The notes below the pieces were generated by a model. The model was not told the origin of the DNA, made no database searches, and was given only the letters and a program-made list of their open reading frames with translations. Shown piece after piece: positions 27,401-37,500 of a stretch of DNA of 64,000 nt (positions are counted from its first letter, which is position 1; each line of letters starts with the position of its first letter). This DNA is from Henriciella pelagia (GTDB taxonomy: Bacteria; Pseudomonadota; Alphaproteobacteria; Caulobacterales; Hyphomonadaceae), in NCBI RefSeq assembly GCF_002088945.1, contig NZ_NCSU01000003.1, positions 62,001 through 126,000 of the forward strand. The letters are read 5' to 3'. A program made the translations under genes and the position numbers.

Positions 27401-29584
27401 ATGCGATCACTTTTCCTGAGCGGCTCAGCTTTGGCTGTGCTGGCAGCGTGCACCACAACCGGAGTACCAGACCAGACAGAGACAGTTGCGGTGGTCGAGC
27501 CGCCAGCCGATACAAGGGAAGTGGTTACAGTCTCGCGCGATGACTGGGGCGAGTTTGGCCTCGACTTGGCCTCCATGAAGCCGGGTGTCGATCCGGGCGA
27601 TGATTTCTTCCAGTATGCCAATGGCGCCTGGTATGACGAGTTCGAAATCCCTGCGGACCGTACCAGCTACAGCTCGTTCACCCTGCTTCGGGAAAAGTCC
27701 GAGCAGCGCGTGCGGTTCATCATCGACGATCTCGCCGCGGCCGAGCCGGATCCGACGACGCTCGAAGGCAAGATTGCGGCCTACTATAATGCCTATCTCG
27801 ACACCGACGCGATCGAAGCGAAGGGCCTGGCACCCGCGCAGCCTTATCTCGACAGGATTGCCAGTGTTGAAACGCGCGAAGACCTTGCGAAACTGTTCGC
27901 AACGCCGGGATTCACCTCGCCAGTATCTGGCTTTGTCGATGTCGATTCGAAGAATACTGACAGCTATATCTTCTACATCACCCAGGCCGGTCTCGGCCTT
28001 CCGGATCGTGACCACTATCTTGAGGACAACGAAAAGAACCTCGAATACCGCGAAGCCTACAAGGCCTATCTCGCGCTGCTTCTTGACGAAGCAGGCTATC
28101 CGGAGCCGGCGCAATGGGCCGAGGCAGTCTATGCCCTTGAGACAAAAATCGCGAAAGCCCACTGGGACCGGACGGTCAGCCGCAACCGCAACCTGACCTA
28201 TAACAAGCTCTCCAAAGCCGAGCTGATCGCGCTCGAACCGGACTTTCCAATGGCGACCGTGCTCGAAACGCTGGGGATCGACGCAGAGGACGCCTTCGTC
28301 GTTCGCCAGCTTGCCCCCACCCCACAGGAGATCAGCGATTACGGCCTGACGAGCGAGCAGCTTGCCGATATTTCAGGCGGCGGCATCGTCGGCCTGCTAG
28401 ACCTCATGGCGAATGAGCCGCTCGACACCTGGAAGGCCTATTCGGCAGCGCATTTCCTGTCGAACCGCTCCGATGTCCTGCCTGCGAAGATCGATGAGGC
28501 CACCTTTGCCTTGTACGGCAAGCTGCTGAATGGGCAGGAAGAACAGCGCGAACGCTGGAAGCGCGGCGTTCAGTCTGTTGAAGGCGCGCTCGGCGAAGGC
28601 GTCGGCAAGGTCTATGCGGCACGCTACTTCCCGCCAGAGAACAAGGCGGCGATGGATGATCTTGTTGAAAACCTCCGCAAGGCGATGGCCGACAATCTTC
28701 ACGAGATTACCTGGATGAGCGACGCCACCAAGCCGGAGGCGTTTGACAAGCTTGAAAAGTTCACTCCGAAGATCGGCTATACCGAAAAGTTCGAAACCTA
28801 TGACGACTTTTCGGTCAGCGCCGATGCCTTCGAAAATGACATGGAGGCCAATCGCTGGGCGTTCGAGGACATGATCTCGAACCTTGGGGGCCCGATCGAC
28901 AAGACCGAATGGTTCATGCTGCCGCAGACGGTAAACGCCTACTACTCGCCGAACCGCAACGAAATCGTGTTCCCCGCCGCGATTCTGCAGCCGCCTTTCT
29001 TTAACATTTCGGCGGATCCAGCGATCAATTACGGTGCGATTGGCGGTGTGATCGGTCACGAAATGGGGCACGGCTTTGATGACCAGGGCGCCAAGTCCGA
29101 TGGTGACGGCGTGCTGCGCAACTGGTGGACACCGGAAGACGAAGCGGCTTTCAAGGCGCTGACTGACGCTCTGGTTGGACAGTATAATGCTTACTGTCCG
29201 ATCGATGAGGGTGAGACCTGCGTCAATGGACGCCTGACGCTCGGCGAGAATATCGGTGACCTTGGCGGGCTGTCGATGGCCTACAAGGCCTACAAGATGA
29301 GTCTCGACGAGAATGGCGACGGCATCATCAGCGAGGAAGAGGAAGCTCCTGTGCTCGGCGGGATGACCGGCGACCAGCGGTTTTTCATGTCCTGGGCGCA
29401 GGTCTGGCGCACGAAATATCGCGATGATGCGCTTCGTCAGCGTATACTGACGGACCCGCATTCGCCGCCGGTCTACCGGGTCAATGGTGTCGTTCGCAAC
29501 CTTGACGAGTGGTATGAAGCCTTTGGTGTTACACCGGATGACGAGCTTTACCTTCCGCCCGAGGAGCGTATCCGCATCTGGTAG
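27401..29584 (+). CDS. M13 family metallopeptidase, lipoprotein, with EF-hand-like insert (727 aa)
   Basis: A neprilysin/PepO-type zinc endopeptidase. Lipobox LAAC follows a signal peptide (residues 1-17), so it is periplasmic and lipid-anchored. The family motifs are intact: NAYYSPNRNEIVFPAAILQPPFF, the zinc site HEMGH (553-557), and the third ligand Glu616 in ENIGDLGG. Shortly after, residues 636-647 read DENGDGIISEEE, which fits the canonical EF-hand calcium loop exactly, where homologues usually have a short turn before the GDQRFF block. ATG 27401 has GAGGAG nine bases upstream. A strong terminator follows. Confidence 0.93.
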   Translation: MRSLFLSGSALAVLAACTTTGVPDQTETVAVVEPPADTREVVTVSRDDWGEFGLDLASMKPGVDPGDDFFQYANGAWYDEFEIPADRTSYSSFTLLREKSEQRVRFIIDDLAAAEPDPTTLEGKIAAYYNAYLDTDAIEAKGLAPAQPYLDRIASVETREDLAKLFATPGFTSPVSGFVDVDSKNTDSYIFYITQAGLGLPDRDHYLEDNEKNLEYREAYKAYLALLLDEAGYPEPAQWAEAVYALETKIAKAHWDRTVSRNRNLTYNKLSKAELIALEPDFPMATVLETLGIDAEDAFVVRQLAPTPQEISDYGLTSEQLADISGGGIVGLLDLMANEPLDTWKAYSAAHFLSNRSDVLPAKIDEATFALYGKLLNGQEEQRERWKRGVQSVEGALGEGVGKVYAARYFPPENKAAMDDLVENLRKAMADNLHEITWMSDATKPEAFDKLEKFTPKIGYTEKFETYDDFSVSADAFENDMEANRWAFEDMISNLGGPIDKTEWFMLPQTVNAYYSPNRNEIVFPAAILQPPFFNISADPAINYGAIGGVIGHEMGHGFDDQGAKSDGDGVLRNWWTPEDEAAFKALTDALVGQYNAYCPIDEGETCVNGRLTLGENIGDLGGLSMAYKAYKMSLDENGDGIISEEEEAPVLGGMTGDQRFFMSWAQVWRTKYRDDALRQRILTDPHSPPVYRVNGVVRNLDEWYEAFGVTPDDELYLPPEERIRIW

Positions 29585-29614
29585 CTGCAACACCTTCAGC
29601 AGAACGCAAGAGAA

Positions 29615-29641
29615 GAGCCGGCGCCAAGCCGGCTCTTTTTC
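29615..29641 (+). terminator. Rho-independent terminator after the M13 peptidase
   Basis: Eight-pair perfect stem GAGCCGGC/GCCGGCTC (29615-29622 with 29628-29635), five-base loop and a five-base T tract. Confidence 0.9.
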
Positions 29642-29746
29642 GATCTTTCCTCCGATGACAGACGAAAAAAAGTGCACTGTCCGTCTTCACAAGTCTGTTT
29701 CTTTGTTTTTTCATTCAGAGATTGACGCTCCGGGGAGGGCGATCCT

Positions 29747-30115
29747 ATGCCGATGCCGAATGCAGTTCAGGCTTACTTCGATGGACTGGAAGGACCGATG
29801 AAATCGGTCGCAATCAATCTCGCTAATTCCGTGTGCGCAGAACATCCGGGGCTCAAGGCCACGCTGGCCTGGAACTATCCGTGCTGGTTCGGGAGCGAGC
29901 GGATTTTTTCAATTATTGCGCACTCTCGCCATTGCAATCTCCAGTTGTGGTCAGGTGCGCGGCTGGCCGAACATTATGTCGGTCGCATTGAAGGCAGCGG
30001 CAAGATGCTGCGTCATGTTAAGGTGCGGTCAGTCGACGAGATCGACGACGAGCTTCTCGACATTATTGACCGCGCCGTTCAGCTTGACGAGGAACATCCT
30101 GTTCGCGTCCGCTAG
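29747..30115 (+). CDS. DUF1801-type protein (122 aa)
   Basis: The pattern of an N-terminal helix (NAVQAYFDGLEGPMKSVAINLANSVCAEHPGLKATLAWNYPCWFG) followed by strands ending in HVKVRSVDEIDDELLDIIDRAVQL is that of the YdhG/DUF1801 family, small cytoplasmic proteins of unknown function with a frataxin-like fold. The conserved tryptophan-tyrosine-proline turn is present. A GGGGAGGG site lies about ten bases upstream. It lies between the peptidase terminator and the glutathione peroxidase gene, the latter starting 52 bases downstream on the same strand. Confidence 0.75.
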   Translation: MPMPNAVQAYFDGLEGPMKSVAINLANSVCAEHPGLKATLAWNYPCWFGSERIFSIIAHSRHCNLQLWSGARLAEHYVGRIEGSGKMLRHVKVRSVDEIDDELLDIIDRAVQLDEEHPVRVR

Positions 30116-30167
30116 ATCACTTGGCCGATGGCGGGATCGGGCTATGTTCAGTCTGGACTGACACGGA

Positions 30168-30779
30168 ATGACTGCCTTGTTTAAACCACCACTCATCGCA
30201 ATTCTGGCCCTCGCAGCCTGTTCGGGGACGGCCCAGCCTCCCGCCGGCGCTGAAGAAGGCACGTCCACAGCCGAATTCAGCGAGGCCCCCGAAATGACCG
30301 CCAATGTCCAGCACGTTTCCTTCAAGTCGATCACGGGTGACGACCTGCCCCTGTCGAGTTTTGATGGCAAGGTCGTACTGGTGGTGAATACCGCATCGAA
30401 ATGTGGATACACGCCGCAATATGGAGGCTTGCAGGCGCTGCATGAGACCTACAGGCAGCAGGGCTTTACCGTGCTTGGAGCGCCGGCCAACGATTTCGGT
30501 GGGCAGGAGCCGGGCACCGAGGAGGAGATCAGGACCTTCTGCGAAATCAATTTCGGCGTGGACTTTCCGCTGACATCGAAAGTGCACGCCATCGGACCTG
30601 AGCAGCACCCGTTCTGGCAGGTGGCAAAGTCCGGTCTGGGCGAAGCGGCCGAGCCGAAATGGAACTTCCACAAGGTGCTTGTCGGCAAGAATGGCGACGT
30701 GCTGAAGGCCTATCCATCCTCCGTCAAACCGGACGACCCGACTCTGATCGCTGACATTGAGCTGGCGCTCGCGAACTGA
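30168..30779 (+). CDS. Lipoprotein glutathione peroxidase, Cys type (203 aa)
   Basis: Reduces peroxides, here outside the cytoplasm because lipobox LAAC (Cys18) follows a signal peptide. The active site NTASKCGYTPQY uses Cys79 in place of selenocysteine. The second block APANDFGGQEPGTEEE keeps the catalytic glutamine, and WNFHKVLVGKNG keeps the catalytic Trp and Asn. The second cysteine in FCEINFGVDFPL is at the resolving position of thioredoxin-dependent members, so thioredoxin-like proteins are more likely reductants than glutathione. The usual 'PCNQF' is 'APANDF' here. Residues 20-45 form a linker rich in A, E and P. Confidence 0.92.
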   Translation: MTALFKPPLIAILALAACSGTAQPPAGAEEGTSTAEFSEAPEMTANVQHVSFKSITGDDLPLSSFDGKVVLVVNTASKCGYTPQYGGLQALHETYRQQGFTVLGAPANDFGGQEPGTEEEIRTFCEINFGVDFPLTSKVHAIGPEQHPFWQVAKSGLGEAAEPKWNFHKVLVGKNGDVLKAYPSSVKPDDPTLIADIELALAN

Positions 30780-30897
30780 AGCTTTGGTGAGCGCTCCACA
30801 AACGAGCTTCAAAGAGCGATACTTAACTACATTTATCTTTCGGGCCGTTTCAGTCTCGTGTAGATTTCAGCTCCCATAATTCAGGAAGGAATCCACA

Positions 30898-31245
30898 ATG
30901 AAAAAGCCGTTTCTTGTCGCCGCGACCGCATTGGCCTTTACGGCACCGTTTGCTCTTGCAGAAGGTAATGACACCCTCAAGACCCTTGTTGCAAAAGACG
31001 CTGTGATCACGACGCAAGGCCTCGCAATCCCTATCGATTACAACGAGGACGGCACCTATAGTGGTGTGGCCATGGGGACCGGCTTCACTGGCACCTGGCG
31101 GATCGAGGGCAACTCGCTTTGCACCACCTCATCCATGTCGCCTGCCGAATCCTGTACCGAATATCCGGAAGGCAAGTCCGCCGGCGACGAATTCGAAGTG
31201 ACGAGCCCGACGCTTGGCGCTGTAAAGGTGAAGATCAACGAATAG
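30898..31245 (+). CDS. Small secreted hypothetical protein (115 aa)
   Basis: A clear signal peptide (MKKPFLVAATALAFTAPFALA, cleavage about residue 21) is followed by a beta-rich 94-residue domain with two cysteines (SLCTTSSMSPAESC) likely to form a disulfide. AGGAAGG lies seven bases before ATG. I recognise no family; the segment GTYSGVAMGTGFTGTWRIEGNSLCTT resembles small calycin-like or lipocalin-like beta proteins, but this is only an impression. It is a single gene with its own terminator. Confidence 0.75.
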   Translation: MKKPFLVAATALAFTAPFALAEGNDTLKTLVAKDAVITTQGLAIPIDYNEDGTYSGVAMGTGFTGTWRIEGNSLCTTSSMSPAESCTEYPEGKSAGDEFEVTSPTLGAVKVKINE

Positions 31246-31273
31246 TCTTCGCGTGCCTGCGAAGGCGAGGTAA

Positions 31274-31305
31274 GGGGGCGCTCCTGTCAGGAGGCCCCCA
31301 TTTTC
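31274..31305 (+). terminator. Rho-independent terminator after the small secreted protein
   Basis: GGGGGC(GC)TCCT pairs with AGGA(G)GCCCCC across a GTC loop and is followed by ATTTTC. It also separates this gene from the convergent oxidoreductase. Confidence 0.75.
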
Positions 31306-31309
31306 CTGG

Positions 31310-32446
31310 CTAGAGCGTCGGATTGATCAGGAATTTCTCGCCTGTCCGTTTGGCGTTGTAGGACTTCAGCGTGTCCAGGTTCAGCGCCTCTTTCAGGGAA
31401 ATTTCATCGGTGTAGTGGCTGGCGAATGTCGTCTTCAGCTCATCCATGACGCGCTTACGCAGCTTTGCCCGACCTTCGGCACCAATTTTCTGGAGGAAAT
31501 AGGTGAGGAGATATCCGCCTGTGCCCCAGGCCATGCCGACGCCAGGTGGGATAATGGTCGGGCTCATGTCGAGGCGGCCATAGACATAGACCTGCTTGTG
31601 CTGGGCCGAACCGTAGCGGCTGTATTCGGCCCCCATATTCGCGGCCGCTTCCATTGCGGTCAGAATCTGTCCGGTCAGCGGTCCGCCGCCGATCGCGTCG
31701 AAGCCGAGCGTTGCCTTCGTTTCGGCGAGCGCGGCAATCAGGTCCTGCATGAAGCTGTCGCTGCTCGAATTGACGATGTATTTCGCGCCGATATCGCGAA
31801 GGATCTGCTCCTGCTCCGGCTTGCGGACGATGTTCACCAGCGGCACGCCGTCGGCGATACAGATCTTGTTTAGCATCTGGCCGAGATTCGATGCGGCTGC
31901 CGTATGGACGAGACCCTTGTGGCCTTCCATGCGCATCGTTTCCGGGAAGGAGAGGGCGGTCAGCGGATTGACGAAGCAGGACGCGCCGTCCCGGGCAGTC
32001 GCGCCTTCGGGCAGCTCCATTACCTGCGCCACGTTGAGCATGCGGTATTCACCATAGAACTCGCCGCCAAGGCCGGTCACGAGCTTGCCCATCAGGGCTT
32101 GTGCGGCGTCGGATGAGCCCGCTGCGACGACAGTGCCCGCACCTTCATTGCCAACAGGCAAGGACTGGTCGACCCGCGCTTTCATGGCCCGCATGGCAGG
32201 TGCAGGGACTTTTGCCGTGATAACCGGGCGGTCAGCCGTTCCCGACTGCACCGCCGTGGAGAGATCAGCGGCGCCGACCAGCAGGCCGAGATCGGAAGGG
32301 TTGATGGGTGTGGCTTCAACACGGATTAGAATATCGTTCTCGCCTGGTGTCGGGACGGGCATTTCGACGAGGGAAAGCTCCAGTTCGCCTGAGGACTTGA
32401 CCTCGCTGCGCAGCTGAATTGCGCTATCCGGAATTGTGTTTGCCAT
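31310..32446 (-). CDS. Zinc-type alcohol dehydrogenase/quinone reductase-like oxidoreductase (378 aa)
   Basis: A medium-chain dehydrogenase/reductase. The GroES-like part (IRVEATPINPSDLGLLVG, about residues 40-58; GNEGAGTVVAAGS) precedes the Rossmann part (LVHTAAASNLGQMLNKICIADGVPLVNIVRKPEQ). The structural and catalytic zinc cysteines of true alcohol dehydrogenases are missing, so a quinone-reductase or enoyl reductase-like activity is more likely. ATG 32446 has AGGAGG six bases upstream; the longer open frame is not needed. It is divergent from the thiolase gene, which may share its promoter region and a role in acyl or ketone metabolism. Confidence 0.85.
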   Translation of the reverse strand: MANTIPDSAIQLRSEVKSSGELELSLVEMPVPTPGENDILIRVEATPINPSDLGLLVGAADLSTAVQSGTADRPVITAKVPAPAMRAMKARVDQSLPVGNEGAGTVVAAGSSDAAQALMGKLVTGLGGEFYGEYRMLNVAQVMELPEGATARDGASCFVNPLTALSFPETMRMEGHKGLVHTAAASNLGQMLNKICIADGVPLVNIVRKPEQEQILRDIGAKYIVNSSSDSFMQDLIAALAETKATLGFDAIGGGPLTGQILTAMEAAANMGAEYSRYGSAQHKQVYVYGRLDMSPTIIPPGVGMAWGTGGYLLTYFLQKIGAEGRAKLRKRVMDELKTTFASHYTDEISLKEALNLDTLKSYNAKRTGEKFLINPTL

Positions 32447-32639
32447 GGGTAACCTCCTGATTTGTCTTGATCTGTTGGTCGGCAAGATGCCGGGTCCCGC
32501 CCTGCAATACAAGCGCGGCATCATTGAGCTGAGTTTTGCTAAACAGGCGCTACTTAGACGGCGAGAGCCCTTGACGCTGCGACCCTCGAGGCGCACATCT
32601 TCGCACACGCAACATTAAAGAGACATCTTGGAGGATTAA

Positions 32640-33818
32640 ATGGCTCAGGACCCCATCGTAATTGTAGGCATGTCACGCACCCCAATGGGTGGGCTGCTGG
32701 GGGACCTTTCGGGCCTCTCTGCCAACGAGCTCGGCGCGCTCGCTGTAAAGGCGGCTGCAGATGAAGCCAAGCTCGGCGCGAATGAAGTCAACGAGATCAT
32801 CATGGGCAATTGCCTGCCCGCCGGTCAGGGGCAGGCCCCGGCGCGTCAGGCCGCGATCAAGGCGGGGCTCGACAAGGGCACCGAGGCGACAACAATCAAC
32901 AAGATGTGCGGCTCTGGCCTGCAGGCAACTGTGATGGGCGCTAATGCGATTGCGGCGGGCAATGCGAGTGTGGTCGTCGTCGGAGGCATGGAATCCATGA
33001 CCAATGCGCCGCACCTCGTAGATCTCCGCAAGGGCCACAAATACGGCGCGGCCGGCATGAAGGACCATATGGCTACTGACGGCCTTGAGGACGCCTATGA
33101 AGGCGGCCCGATGGGTAATTTCGCCGACATGATTGCCCGCGAATACCAGTTCACGCGCGAGCAACAGGACGCTTACGCCCTTGAAACCCTGGCCCGCGCT
33201 CAGAAGGCAACAGAAGGCGGCAAGTTCAAGCGTGAAATCACGCCAGTCACGATGAAGACCCGCAAGGGCGACGTCACCGTCGACACTGATGAGCTTCCGC
33301 GCACAGCGCGTCCGGACAAGATTCCGACGCTGCGCCCGGCCTTCAACAAGGACGGCACGGTCACGGCAGCAAACGCATCGGCGATCTCTGATGGTGCTGC
33401 TGCGCTGGTCCTGATGACCCAGTCTGAGGCGGAAAAGCGCGGCCTGAAACCGATCGCGAAGATCGTGTCCTCATCAAGCCACGCTCATGAACCACAATAC
33501 TTCACCACGGCCCCAGTGCCGGCGATGAAGAAGGCGCTCGAAAAGGCCGGCTGGAGCAAGGATGATGTCGACCTCTGGGAGATCAACGAAGCTTTCGCGG
33601 TCGTGCCGATGATTGCGATGAAGGAACTCGGCATCTCTCACGATATCGTCAATGTTCATGGCGGCGCCTGCGCCATGGGGCACCCGATCGGTGCGTCCGG
33701 TGCACGTATCCTCGTGACGCTGCTGGCAGCCATGGAAGACCGCGATGTGAAGAAGGGCGTTGCTTCGCTCTGCATTGGCGGCGGCGAAGGCATCGCCATG
33801 TGCGTCGAGCGCGCTTAA
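32640..33818 (+). CDS. Acetyl-CoA C-acetyltransferase (thiolase) (392 aa)
   Basis: Condenses two acetyl-CoA to acetoacetyl-CoA or runs the reverse thiolysis. The nucleophilic cysteine is Cys90 in NKMCGSGLQA; INEAFAVVP, the HGGACAMGHPIGASG block and the C-terminal CIGGGEGIA cysteine complete the active site. The length is normal for a tetrameric type II thiolase, used in PHB synthesis or fatty acid/ketone catabolism; no pha genes are adjacent. GGAGG lies seven bases before ATG. A terminator follows. Confidence 0.93.
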   Translation: MAQDPIVIVGMSRTPMGGLLGDLSGLSANELGALAVKAAADEAKLGANEVNEIIMGNCLPAGQGQAPARQAAIKAGLDKGTEATTINKMCGSGLQATVMGANAIAAGNASVVVVGGMESMTNAPHLVDLRKGHKYGAAGMKDHMATDGLEDAYEGGPMGNFADMIAREYQFTREQQDAYALETLARAQKATEGGKFKREITPVTMKTRKGDVTVDTDELPRTARPDKIPTLRPAFNKDGTVTAANASAISDGAAALVLMTQSEAEKRGLKPIAKIVSSSSHAHEPQYFTTAPVPAMKKALEKAGWSKDDVDLWEINEAFAVVPMIAMKELGISHDIVNVHGGACAMGHPIGASGARILVTLLAAMEDRDVKKGVASLCIGGGEGIAMCVERA

Positions 33819-33847
33819 GCCTCGGCCCGCACATTCAGAACAGATGG

Positions 33848-33877
33848 ACCGCCTCACGAAAGTGGGGCGGTTTTTCT
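33848..33877 (+). terminator. Rho-independent terminator after the thiolase
   Basis: ACCGCC-TCAC pairs with GTGG-GGCGGT across a GAAA tetraloop, followed by five T residues (33871-33875). Confidence 0.85.
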
Positions 33878-33918
33878 TTAGGAAATGCTGACCGTAGTGA
33901 GGCGCGCTTCGGTTGTCC

Positions 33919-34425
33919 TTAGCCGGCCGGCACGTAGTCGCTGATCAGGCCGAGGGGCAGGGCCGTGGTACGTTTGGCGACATTGATGACAATGCGTGAC
34001 TGCACATCCGAAACCAGACCCGATCCGAGGAGTTGTTCTCTGAGGAAGGAGTCGTAGGCATGCATGTCTGTTGTCGTGATACGCATGACATAGTCGACCG
34101 CGCCCGTGACCGTCATGCATTCGAGTACTTCAGGCCATTTGCCGACAAGACGCTCGAACCGGTCGAGATTTTCCTTGCTGGGCAGGGCGAGCTTGACGCT
34201 GGCTACAACTTCAAAGCCAAGACCGAGCGTGTCGCGGTCAAGCAGGGTCACGCGGCCCTGGATAATGCCGGCTTCCTCCATCCGCTTGATCCGGCGCCAG
34301 CAGGGCGAGGAAGAAAGTCCCACACGGTCTGCGATTTCTGCGACAGAAAGTGCGGCGTCCTTTTGAATAAGGTCGAGAATCTTGGCGTCGATCGCGTCGA
34401 GTGTTTGGGGCAATTCTTGTCTCAC
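33919..34425 (-). CDS. Lrp/AsnC family transcriptional regulator (168 aa)
   Basis: The N-terminal winged helix-turn-helix (LDAIDAKILDLIQKDAALSVAEIADRVGLSSSPCWRRIKRMEEAGII, about residues 10-58) and the C-terminal RAM domain (about 75-150, VLECMTVTGAVDYVMRI) are typical. Such proteins bind amino acids as effectors. The start is a GTG at 34425. It is transcribed away from the indolepyruvate oxidoreductase gene, 117 bases apart, and is therefore the probable regulator of that gene in response to aromatic or branched-chain amino acids. Confidence 0.92.
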   Translation of the reverse strand: MRQELPQTLDAIDAKILDLIQKDAALSVAEIADRVGLSSSPCWRRIKRMEEAGIIQGRVTLLDRDTLGLGFEVVASVKLALPSKENLDRFERLVGKWPEVLECMTVTGAVDYVMRITTTDMHAYDSFLREQLLGSGLVSDVQSRIVINVAKRTTALPLGLISDYVPAG

Positions 34426-34513
34426 TCAATGGCTAAAATTGGAACGTTATGCCCTTTATTACGCGATATTGCGCAAGATGGGCAAGCTTTTTCAACAAAA
34501 AATGCAAAAAATA

Positions 34514-34527
34514 TGGTCGTATGACCA
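34514..34527. promoter_or_regulatory. Candidate operator between lrp-like and ior genes
   Basis: Perfect palindrome TGGTC-GTAT-GACCA lying just upstream of the oxidoreductase RBS, in an A/T-rich 117-base divergent intergenic region. The length and location fit an Lrp-type half-site pair. Assignment to the adjacent regulator is inference. Confidence 0.4.
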
Positions 34528-34542
34528 AAGGGAGGTCGTTCC

Positions 34543-37500
34543 TTGGAACACCGTGAAGTTACGCTGAACGATAAATATGATCTTGTCGAGGGCCGAGCCT
34601 ACATGACGGGCATTCAGGCGCTTGTGCGCCTACCTCTTGACCAGAAGCGCCTTGATATTGCCGCTGGACACAATACGGGCGGATTCATTTCCGGATATCG
34701 AGGGTCGCCCCTTGGCGGCTATGACCAACAGCTGCGCGCCGCCCAGAAATGGCTGGACGCGCACACGATCGAGTTCTGGGAAGGGCTGAACGAAGACCTG
34801 GCAGCGACGGCTGTGTGGGGGTCGCAACAGCTTGGACTTTTCCCGGGTGCCAAACGCGACGGCCTGTTCGGCATATGGTACGGAAAGGCTCCGGGTGTGG
34901 ACCGCACGGGCGATGCCTTCAAGCACGCCAATGCCGCAGGCTCCTCCCGGCTTGGCGGTGTTCTGGCCATTTGCGGCGACGACCATATGTGCAAGTCCTC
35001 GACGCTGCCGTCGCAGTCTGAATTTGCGATGCAGGACGCCGAAATCCCGGTGCTCAACCCGGCCTCGATCCAGGACGTGCTTGATTACGGCATCCATGGC
35101 TGGGCGATGAGCCGGTTCTCCGGTGCCTGGTCGGCGCTGATCGCGCTTGCTGATACGATGGACTCCGGCGCGGTTGTTGATGTGACGCTGGACCGGTTCA
35201 ACTTCATCACGCCTGAGTTCGACTTTCCGGAAGGTGGCGTGCATATGCGGCGCGGCGACAATCCGCTGGAGAAGGAAAAGCGCCTGCGCGAGTACAAGCT
35301 TCCGGCTGCCCAGGCCTGGGTGAAAGCGAACAGCCTCGACCATGTCATTGTGCCCTCGCCAAAGCCGCGCATTGGCATCATCACCACCGGTCAGGCTGCG
35401 CGCGATATATTCGAAGCGTTTGCCGCGCTTGGTATCACGCCGGAGCAGGCTGGCCGTCTCGGCATCAGCGTGTTCAAGGTCGCGATGCCATGGCCGCTTG
35501 AGCCAACGGCAATCCGTGAGTTCTGCAAGGGACTGGAGAGCGTGCTTGTCATCGAACACAAGCGCCCTCTCATTGAGGACCAGCTGCGCGCAATCCTTTA
35601 CAGCCTGCCCGACAATCAGCGCCCCTATATAGAGGGCAAGCGCGACCGCGACGGCAACAAGCTGTTGAGCCAGACCGGTTCCATCCCCGTCCCTGAAATT
35701 GCCAACGCCATCATGCCGCGCGTTCCGGGCCGCTGGGACAGGAGCGAAGCGGAAGTCTATTTCAAACGGGTCGGCGCGGCTGGCCAGGCGGCGATCTCGA
35801 ATGCATCGCCGACGGTACGGTCACCGCACTATTGCTCCGGCTGTCCGCACAATACGTCGACGGTTGTTCCTGAAGGGTCCCGCGCGCTCGCCGGCATTGG
35901 CTGTCACTATATGGCGAACTTCATGCCGGATCGCAAAACCGACATGACGAGCCAGATGGGCGGTGAAGGTGTCGCCTGGATCGGCCAGTATTTCGCGACC
36001 GATGAAGACCATATGTTCGTCAATCTTGGCGATGGCACCTATTCGCATTCGGGCTCGCTCGCCATTCGCGCGGCGGTCACGTCTGGCGCGAACATGACCT
36101 ACAAGATTCTCTACAATGACGCCGTCGCGATGACCGGTGGACAGACCGTGGAGTCCGGTCAGACACCGGTCAATATTGCCCAGCAGGTCGAGGCTGAAGG
36201 CGTCACCAAGATCGTCATCGTCACTGAAGACACGACCCGATACGCCAATGCTGTCGGCCTGCCACGCTCGGTCCGTATCTATGATCGCGAAGATCTCGAT
36301 GAAGTGCAGAAGATGCTGCGCGACACCAAGGGCGTTTCGGTCATGATCTATGACCAGATCTGCGCGACCGAGAAACGCCGCCGCTCCAAGCGCGGCCTGC
36401 GCAAGCCGGATCGCACGCGCGTCATGATCAATCAGGAAGTTTGCGAGGGCTGCGGGGACTGTTCGGTCAAGTCGAACTGTCTGTCCGTCGAACCGGTGGA
36501 AACCGAACTTGGCCGCAAACGCCGGATCAACCAGTCGACCTGTAACACGGACTTGTCCTGCCTGCGCGGCTTCTGCCCGAGTTTCGTGACGATTACGGAT
36601 GCGGAGTCGGCAGCCGAAGACCAGCCCGTGCTTGAGGTTGACGCTTCAGGGCTGCCGCTGCCCGATCTGCCTACGCTGACGACGCCATGGAACTTGCTGT
36701 TCACTGGTGTTGGTGGTACGGGCGTGACGACAGTGGCAGCCGTACTGGCCATGGCCGCGCACGTTGACGGAAATGCATCCTCAAGCCTCGACATGACCGG
36801 CCTCGCGCAGAAGGGCGGGCCGGTGCTGTCGCACCTGCGCTTTGCCAAGGAGCCGGAAATGATCTCGACGGGCCGCGTGCCGCCGGCGTCGGCCGATGCG
36901 CTCATTGCCTGTGACCTCGTTGTCGCGGCTGGCGGTGATGCCATCGGTCTCATGGATGTCGGCCGGACCATGGTGTCGGCCAATGCGGATGTGACGCCGA
37001 CCAGCGAGTTTATCCGTGACCGATCCAAGAGGTTTGAGGGCCAGCTGCTCGCCGCCCGGGTGAAGCGCCAGGCGCGCGAGTTCGGTACAATCGACGCCGA
37101 AGCCCTCGCGCTCGGATATCTCAACGACGCCATCTACACCAACATGGTGATGGTCGGATACGCATGGCAGAAGGGCCACATTCCGGTCTCGCTGCGCGGC
37201 CTTTACCGCGCCATCAAGCTGAACGGCACCAAGGTCGCCGAGAACATGAAGGCCTTCGATGTCGGGCGTCTCGCGGCGGCCGATCCAGAGCGCCTGGAAA
37301 GTGTGTCGGACCCGCGCGGTGATGTGCCGCCGATGACGCTGGACGAGATCATCGAAAACCGCACCAAACGGCTCACCGCCTATCAGAATGATGATTATGC
37401 GCTGCAATACCGCAATCTTGTCGCGAAGGTGCGGGCGGCAGAAGACAAGGCAGGTCTCGGCGAAGCGTTCACGACGGCCGTTGCGCGCTTTGCCTACAAG

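Noticed and set aside
28397-29677. A 426-codon open frame on the minus strand
   Set aside because: Antisense to the M13 peptidase, whose catalytic motifs lie in the opposite strand.
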